Shown: in pieces, positions 57,185 to 64,000 of the stretch
How positions within the stretch are numbered: position 1 is the first letter of the stretch
How the letters are laid out: every line of letters starts with the position of its first letter
Source: Thereva unica
Lineage: Eukaryota; Arthropoda; Insecta; Diptera; Therevidae
Direction of reading: 5' to 3'
Length of the DNA: 64,000 bases
Assembly (NCBI GenBank): GCA_949987705.1
Contig: OX465283.1
Location: forward strand, 136,178,101 to 136,242,100
Made by a program: the position numbers and the translations under genes
Notes under the pieces: generated by a model
The model's database searches: none
The model's input: only the letters and a program-made list of their open reading frames with translations
Told to the model about the DNA's origin: nothing

Positions 57185-58400
57185 TGTATATATTCATAAT
57201 TTTTTAGTTTTGTTTAAATCTGTTAACATTCAACATTTTTGTTTATTTAAATTCTTACATTGTTGTTGGCTGTTTGTTACGTGCGTTGATAGTCGGCCTG
57301 TGATGCAATACCATTTTAAGCAGTTCAAAACCAAAATAAAAAAAATAAAAACCTGACGAAGTATTTGACTCGAATTCCAGCTGGAATGCGGCTTTTTATA
57401 AATTATGCAAAATTTTCTTTTAACTCTAGTTTTGTGTCTATTTTGATGTCTTAAGGCTGGGGAATTTTTTTCTATAAAGTTTATTACGACAGAAAATTTA
57501 ATTTAGAAAAAAAATTATATTGTAGTAGATACTAATTGTTTGTTTCTTAATTTAATCAAAAACAGTAATACACGTTCGTCGGCTAAAGTTTATAATTACG
57601 ATTTTATTTGAGTGTAGATTAAAGTGTTTATTATTCATGCACTTTCTTATGTCCTTCTGTACATTCTTAAGAATCTAAAGCGCAAAAAAATAGCACAATC
57701 CTATAGTGTAGTTAATATCTCGTTATGTTCGAGATTGAACGTTCGTTATGTTAGATCGAAACAAGATAGTAACGGGCACAGACCGGTATTACAAAAAGTC
57801 TTTGCATATTAAAGACAAATAATTGAATTTCAATGTCACACAGTTTATTCGAATAATACCTTTCAATTTGATATTTTACTCAAATGAAACTCCTTTCTGG
57901 AATAGTATTAGAAATTACATGAAATTTTGCTATTTTTGTTTGCTATGAAATAGAAATATTAATTTCTTGCTGCAAAAACCGGTGTTTTGAAATTCAATTA
58001 GAAACAAGTCGATTGCTTTATAATTGAACAGTACTACTATATTTGACATGGCCAGTTTCTGATCTTCAATGCATCAGTGAAAATCTTGTTAAAAATGTCA
58101 TGTCATGTAATGGTTTATTTTTTTATTCTAAGTATGATTTGTTGTTCTTATTATTCCGTCCTTCTGTATTTAAACTAATCTACACCATTTGAAAAATTTA
58201 TATCAACGTCTGGGTTTACCAAACTTGATTTCTTCATGATATCTATGTCATTATAGCACTTGTAGATCCTGTTAATGTGGAGTAACTGACATTTTTGACT
58301 GTCACTTTTTGGCGAAAGAATGGGAAAACGCTGTAGTGTGCGACTTTAATCCACTAAAACGCCAACCCTGTGTGATATAATTAAAACTGCTCAGAAGGAC
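57185..58400. other. AT-rich stretch without a gene
   Basis: Long A/T runs and only short frames. Nothing recognisable on either strand. Confidence 0.35.
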
Positions 58401-58409
58401 CAACCTTCA

Positions 58410-60669
58410 TCTATATAAAAATAATCGGAATGTCTGTCTGTGATTTCAAAATAATTGTCATTTTCTAAGTTCATATGGTTATTTACGTTTATGTTTTAGG
58501 CTATTTTTTACTCGGATCCGATTATCGGTTCAGACAATCGTGTCCGACTACCGGATTAGACCGTAAATTTGAACCGATAGTCAAAGGAAAGCGAATTTTT
58601 TTTATAATTCTAATTGTAGACCTCAGAGTGCTCTATCTAAATATTTACGTTCGCGTTAGTAAATCTTGATCGTACTATATGAAGCCTTTTTCTTTTTGGG
58701 CCGATTTTCGTGGTTAGGTTTACCTATAGTCCGACCAACATTTACTTAGGACAAAATGGTTATTTAAAGATGCAGACGGGCGACCTACCACAGAGCACAG
58801 AGATCGCTACAAATAAAGTTTCTGTGCTATTGGTACATTAAAAATGTGACTCATGCCAGATCCTGTCTTGATGATCGTAAATTAATGTCCAATTCTATTA
58901 ATAACGACATTAAGCTCATTCTAAAAAGGGGAAAGAAGAATCGTGTCGAACTCAACTCCACCAAAACCAAGTACTGTCTTATTTCAAAAAAAAAAGTTCA
59001 ACGCCTCACCATCCTTGACAGTGGGTGAAGTTGAACTAATGGCGAACCAACCCTACACATCTTAGGCGTGACATTAGCCAAAGACTTGCGATGGAATGAC
59101 CACATATTCCAAATCGCCAAACAAGCATCCCAGTGCTTGGGATTTCTTAAGAGGTGCAAGTTTCTCCTCCAGCCATCGGCCCGTGCTGTTATTTATAAAT
59201 CCTTCATTCGGCCTCTCCTCGAATACAACTCCCTCGTTTGGGGCGGCGCGTCGATAACCACCTTGGCATGGTTAGATAAGGTCCAAAAAAGAACCCTTAA
59301 ATTAATTGATGACGACACCGCTTGCTCCATCATCGACCCCTTGAGCCACCGTAGGAATGTAGCAGCACTAACAAAATTTTATTGCTATTATAATAGCGAC
59401 TGTTCCTCCGAAATAAACGCTCTCCTGCCTCCACGGCAATCTTATAACCGCAACACCAGATTAGCCCACTCGTCTCATTCCCTCTACCTACAACTCCCCC
59501 TTTCACGCACTCAACAAGATATGAATTCGTTTGTAAATAGAACAACTCAACTGTGGAATAATCTCTCGCAGTCAGTATTTCCGAGCTCCTACAACATCCA
59601 AGAGTTCAAATGCAGGGTTAATCGCCACCTTATTCAACACCCCTTCAAACCCCCATAACCCTTAACCTATTCCCCCCCGTACTAAGCTTGCTGCTAGACA
59701 TTGCACCATGACGTGACAAACGACATGACGGACTGGTAGTACAAAGAGTGATTCCTGAGCTTAGCACTGCCACATAAAAAAACCGGGACATAATACTTCA
59801 TATTATGTCGATATGTCTGTGTCTATCTGTCTGCCTATTTGTCCGGGCTAATCCCGATACGGCAAACCCGCAGGACTTTCACCGGAAGATTCAGTATTTT
59901 CTTAGGCATGTTTAAGGCTCCTTTTTCACTCGGATCCGACTGTCGGTTCAGCCGGAAAACTCCATCCGATAGTCGGAGGAAAGGGAGTTACACATTTTTT
60001 TCCATTCCAATTGATCAAAGTTTGGAAACGGCTAATTCGATTTTAGGACTTTCACGGTATTATTGGTATTGGTACTATTGGTTCAGACGGTAAAATTGAT
60101 CCGATAGTCGGACTAAAGCGAGTGGAAATTTTAGGCCTTTCAAGATATGATTCAGTGTTTTCTTAGGCGTGTATAGGCTACTTTTTCACTCTGCTCCGAC
60201 TACCAGATCAGACCGTAATCATGACTCGATAATCGAAGGAATGCGAATGAAATGCTGTGACTGCGAAATACTGTTCTTTTAATTTGAGGAAATACTCTGG
60301 ATGATTATGGTTTGCCATCTTTACAAATAATAGGATCTGATGATAATTTAAACAGACAATATATTTCGATTACAATGCACAATAGGGGAAAAATGTTGAG
60401 GTCGCCGTAGGGTAGCTTCTGCACATGGTACCAAATGCCCCGGGAGCGTCAGGTGTCTGTTGTTCACATAGTACAACCGATAGGTGGCGTTCAACATCGA
60501 ATTTAAAAAAAAAACGTATTGTTTATAGGTAACTCTAATTTTGTTATACTCAAAATCATGTTACACAGATTTGTTTTATTGTTTCATTATACATTTTTCC
60601 TATTCCGTGCTGTGAACACATAAGTTCTTTTATTAAAAGGCGTTTCAACACACACAGGATTTTGCTAGT
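58410..60669 (+). mobile_element. Non-autonomous Helitron-like element, copy 2, split by a LINE
   Basis: It begins TCTATATAAAAATAATCGG after an A (58409) and ends TTTTGCTAGT (60665-60669) before a T, obeying the Helitron A|TC...CTRRT|T rule. GGCGTTTCAACACACAC before the end is a decayed version of the hairpin at 17155. The inside has paired CCGATTATCGGTTCAG and CCGATAGTCGGA words and two copies, about 262 bp apart, of a block with TCAGTATTTTCTTAGGCATG. A truncated LINE interrupts it at about 58845-59780. Copy 1 is at 9290-10079. Confidence 0.65.
58845..59780 (+). pseudogene. LINE family A copy 4, 5'-truncated
   Basis: It starts just after the RT FADD block with THARSCLDDRKLMSNSINND and NRVELNSTKTKYCLISKKK (58846-58998). 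After a stop it continues in one 196-codon frame (59068-59658) with LAKDLRWNDHIFQIAKQASQ, PSARAVIYKSFIRPLLEYNS and LWNNLSQSVFPSSYNIQEFK. The 3' UTR ends GCACTGCCACATAAAAAAA (about 59779). It is the best-preserved C-terminus of this family here and close to copy 1. The missing 5' part fits incomplete reverse transcription. Confidence 0.87.
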
Positions 60670-61640
60670 TTATAATAAATGGGAATTCTAGATCTCTGGA
60701 AAGTAGTTGCACGTCCCAGGGAGCCACTTACCATGCTCCTCAAGACTAAATCAGACATAACAGATTTAGCCTTGGAATTTAAAAGCGTTTGTATCGATGC
60801 TGAGGAAATTATCAACGAATGGATCCTTCTCCATCGTTTTGAAATAAAAAATATGATCTAGGCGAGTTCTTGGCGAAAGTTCTTGAAGGAGTAGACTCTG
60901 AGGTGAGCCTAGATATAACCACATTTGCAACCTTGCAACAGCTTTGTTTACGTTGCCATTTTCAAATACCTAACTGGAGTGGGCATTCGCCAAAAACGTT
61001 TTAAAGTTGAGCTGCGTAATGTCAATTACTCATGTCCATAAGGTGTGTTTTAACGAGGAAAACGTCTAACTTTGAGCCATCTACAAAGATGGTGAAATTC
61101 TGTTCTTCCGAAAATATTTACAAACGGGATTTTGCTGTCGAAATTCTCGCTGAAAATCAAAGTATGTATTGATTGAAAAGCTGTAGGATAGCGTGCATCT
61201 CTTGAAACTGATTTGACTGTTTTAGTTTCTAGTTTAGTTTTCTATTCCAATGCAAAATCTAGTGACCACTTTCAAGAGAAGCACTATGAATAGGAATATG
61301 GAATCGGTGGAGAGTATTCAATTAAACACTCATGAGTAGAATCGAAAGAAAATTACTCAATGGGTACATAATTTTTACTCGTTCAAAAGTACTCGATTCC
61401 TTGATAATCGATGAGTAGGTACTTTTTTACATTTCTACGAACTGCGTTATAGCAATACTGCATTTCTCGATTTTCGATATTTAAGCGATTCTCCATAGGT
61501 TACATCCCGAGTAAAAGCCCGAATAGTGAAAAAATGCGATTGCCACACGAATATGCACAGCACACTCCCGCTAAAGGCAGAAATTCTAAAAATGCACCCG
61601 CCAGAGGTAATCATGAGTCTGTTGCAGATATGAATGTATT
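60670..61640. other. No confirmed gene
   Basis: A 60-codon frame from ATG at 60679 (MGILDLWKVVARPREP) recalls the start of XPG-type nucleases, but nothing after residue 16 fits. TACTCGAT/ATGAGTA words cluster at 61325-61430 and again at 62930-63040. Confidence 0.25.
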
Positions 61641-61652
61641 CGTAATTGGCCA

Positions 61653-61705
61653 TTCCGGTCTCCCAACTAAGTACCCACCACCATCCAATGCTGCTTCACC
61701 TACGC
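61653..61705 (-). pseudogene. 5S-rRNA-derived sequence, copy 2
   Basis: The minus strand reads AGGTGAAGCAGCATTGGATG, then GTGGGTACTTAGTTGGGAGA, then CCGG. This follows the 5S rRNA order AAGCAGC, GTACTTAG, TGGGgGACCG. The AAGCAGCATTGGA variant is the same as in copy 1. Confidence 0.5.
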
Positions 61706-61707
61706 GT

Positions 61708-61910
61708 TTGGACTATTCCGTTCATGCCCGTAGAGAAGTAGAGTTTTTACTCAGGAGTACTGTGCTCGCTGCAGGCTAAGAGCGGGCGATTCTTATTTGT
61801 ACTAAGGCGTAATGTTTACCTAAGGTTTCGTTTCATTCAGGCCTTTTGACGTTGTGCGTGCCTGTTATGTCTAAGAACGGGGATTTTGATATTTACACAG
61901 TATGAGATAT
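61708..61910. repeat. Dispersed repeat shared with 8395-8560
   Basis: GTTTGGACTATTCC, then GCGTGCCTGTTATG and CTAAGAACGGGG recur in the same order as at 8395-8560. Confidence 0.45.
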
Positions 61911-62121
61911 AAATTGTAAATTAAGCTCGTTTACATCCCAAACGCATATTGGAATTCTTTTGTCGCGCAGAAATTTGTAAGCATTTTCTCTGTCTGGAAT
62001 AAACGTTCGTGCAACAGATAGAAAAGCATACAAATTTCTGTAAAGAGCTCCAATTTGCGTTTTGGGACATATTTTTCGGCCTCAATTAAGAAGAGTTTAG
62101 GGATGCTTAAGACCCTTAATT

Positions 62122-62830
62122 CAGGGCCGGTGTTTGACTTTTTTGCGCCCGGTGCAGTATGCCATATTGCGCCCCCATCAGCTGTTCATTTTTTGATGGC
62201 AGTGAAGGAAAATGAAAAAAGATACAAACAGTTTGTGGAGTTCCTTTAATATATGAAAAGGAAGGCAAAGGAACACTTTTTCATTTTTTTTTCTAAAATT
62301 GCGCCCAGTACAAATGCATCAATTGGGCCTATGAAAGCGTTTATCTGCGATCTTGCTTTTGTGCTGAGTTTGTTTGCGCTTTAACTTCACCAAACTCTTT
62401 CGCTAATACTGTTTAATACTCGCAAGATGTTTTTTGGGTGCTAGCTTCACTTCCCTAACTATTTCCAGCACAGTCCTTGGCTCCTATAACCTACATATAT
62501 TAGTGTACACTCGAGTCTCCATAATAAAGATCCCTATGTCGTTACCTAAGCCTTTATTTTTCAAGGGATAATCTCTTTGCGGTAAGACCTATGGGGTTCG
62601 ACAACGGAATCTCGGTTGTAGAATAGGCGATAACTGCGCTGCATGTATTAGTTTCTACTGTAGAATTTTGCATGGAAAAAACGTGCCCTTAACAACCTTC
62701 CGGGACATATAAGACGCTTTCAACAACTTCCGAATTGTGGCAATCCAGATGTTCCTGGCCAAAAATATTAATTTCTGAAATTGCGCCCGGTGCAAGTGCA
62801 CCATTTGCACCTATGAAAGCGCCGCCCCTG
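62122..62830. mobile_element. hAT-type non-autonomous element
   Basis: It starts CAGGGCCGGTGTTTGAC and ends GCGCCGCCCCTG, an imperfect TIR of the hAT CAGGGGCGG type. An exact 8-bp TSD CCTTAATT lies at 62114-62121 and 62831-62838. Inside, TTGCGCCCGGTGCA-like words occur near 62145, 62298 and 62783, and ATCAATTGGGCCTATGAAAG at 62318 mirrors ATTTGCACCTATGAAAG at 62803. A scrap matching LINE family E lies at 62571-62605. No transposase. Confidence 0.82.
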
Positions 62831-63256
62831 CCTTAATTGAGGCAGAAACATTCTAATAATGTGTAAAGCCTTTATATGGAGAATGTTCACGCCTGAGATA
62901 AACTTACAGTTAACATGAACTCTGGCTCGGTAGTCGATTCTACCCTATAAGTACAGATATGAGTAAAAGTATTCAGTCAAAAGTATCGAGTACTGATATG
63001 AGTAGAATCAAAATCCAAATACTCATAAGAGTAAAAAATCGGGTAATATGAACCATGACCCAAAAATTTAAGTTTCAAAAATTTATGGGAGTAGTAACGA
63101 GATTTAAGGAAATATAGAGCTATCTGTAGGGCGGGCAACTCAGGGGTGAAACGCACTAATGATCTGGCAGCACTGATAAGCACAACATAAACTGAAGTTT
63201 GACCTTTTCTTCGGGAGCGAAACTCCAAGTTCTGGATTTTCACTCCCCGTTTATAT

Positions 63257-63785
63257 CACTGACATATAGAATGGACTGCTCATGAGGAATTTTTCATGGC
63301 ACCAATTTGTTCCATAGGCTACAAACCTTTTTTCACTCCATGTAAACACCGGAATCACTTTTGAAATTTACATTTTTTTAAATATGTAGGTACTTAAAAC
63401 ATTAAAACAACACAAATATTTTATTTAAAAAAATTAATAAACACTAATTTCACTTTTTCACCTTTTAAAATGCCTTTTTTTCATTAATTTGCAAATTTTA
63501 TGTGTATCTGATTTAAGTTCTTAACGCCTGTTTTAGCAACTGACATTCTGTATGTCAATATCCGGGGGTCTATGGGGAAAAGAGCAAAAGATATAAACAT
63601 CACTATACCCGTATATTTTTTTCTAATTGATTTAACCTGATTTTATTTCTGTCAGTCTGATTTTACTTCTGAGTACTTCTGTCAGTTTGGGGGCTTATGG
63701 ATGAGCGAGTCGACTATACCTTTTTGGTGCCATCGGTTTGTATGGGAATAATTGCTGATGAGCGGTCCATTATTATATGTCAGTG
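63257..63785. mobile_element. hAT-type MITE, copy 2
   Basis: Same ends and interior as 45760-46263. It is about 25 bp longer, mainly from a repeated CTGATTTTATTTCTG-like stretch near 63650. An exact 8-bp TSD GTTTATAT lies at 63249-63256 and 63786-63793. Confidence 0.9.
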
Positions 63786-63924
63786 GTTTATATGCGGTCT
63801 TTCACTCGGATCGAAACTTCCATCCGGAGGGAAACTGCACTTATAAACATGGTAAATGTCTTCGGTGATAGAACAGCTTCCTCGCTTATTATGCTTAGAA
63901 GCAATTGCAGAAATTTGAAAAAAT

Positions 63925-64000
63925 GGAAAGGTGAAGGACCATGCCCCGGAGTGGATTCGAACCACGGACCTCTGGGGTGGTAGTCTTGCGCTTTAACCCG
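63925..64000 (-). mobile_element. tRNA-derived SINE, copy 4 (head, cut by window end)
   Basis: On the minus strand GTTCGAATCC and a perfect B box (63953-63963), preceded by CCACCCCAGAGGTCCGTGG, match the head of copies 1 and 2. The A box would lie at or beyond the window end. Confidence 0.6.

Noticed and set aside
60679..60861. XPG-like nuclease start (MGILDLWKVV)
   Set aside because: Only the first residues resemble the family. The following region lacks the conserved acidic residues and the frame ends at 60 codons, right after a Helitron end.

Overview
The window is AT-rich eukaryotic DNA from an insect-like arthropod. The evidence is one exon of a DM-domain gene with an animal splice site, many non-LTR retrotransposon remnants of clades common in insects, a tRNA-derived SINE family, Tc1/mariner, hAT and Helitron debris, and no dense operon-like coding. 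I cannot name the species. A nematoceran fly or another TE-rich insect would fit.

The only cellular gene I can support is at the left edge: the first coding exon of a DMRT gene (dmrt99B/DMRTA type) on the minus strand at 2767-2913. Its splice donor lies inside the DM domain. The gene continues leftwards out of the window, so bases 1-2766 are probably its first intron, which carries a dead Tc1-like transposon. Bases 2914 to about 5400 are upstream sequence and may hold the promoter.

Almost everything else I can explain is transposon. 5.4-10.8 kb: a LINE 3' end, a Ty3/Gypsy pol remnant with a possible LTR, a Helitron copy and a tRNA SINE. 10.9-21.7 kb: DNA elements with clear terminal inverted repeats (TIRs) and target-site duplications (TSDs), Helitron ends and a Helitron helicase remnant. 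23.6-33.1 kb: several LINEs, including one inserted into the reverse-transcriptase gene of another with a 9-bp TSD. 35.3-42 kb: a long decayed LINE, two SINEs, and a LINE whose RT start is fused to its RNase H by an internal deletion. 43.3-46.3 kb: a foldback element containing a Harbinger-like MITE, a tandem MITE pair and an hAT MITE. 46.4-55.7 kb: LINE, mariner, 5S-rRNA-derived and Gypsy fragments. 56.6 kb: a TATA-containing promoter candidate. 58.4-60.7 kb: a Helitron carrying a truncated LINE. 61.6-64 kb: a second 5S-like fragment, an hAT element, the second copy of the hAT MITE and the start of another SINE.

None of the mobile elements has an intact set of genes. The non-autonomous families (SINE, hAT MITE, Helitron) would have relied on enzymes encoded elsewhere. 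The window is best read as a record of successive, partly nested insertions beside a developmental transcription-factor gene. I found no operon-like or clearly new multi-gene system.
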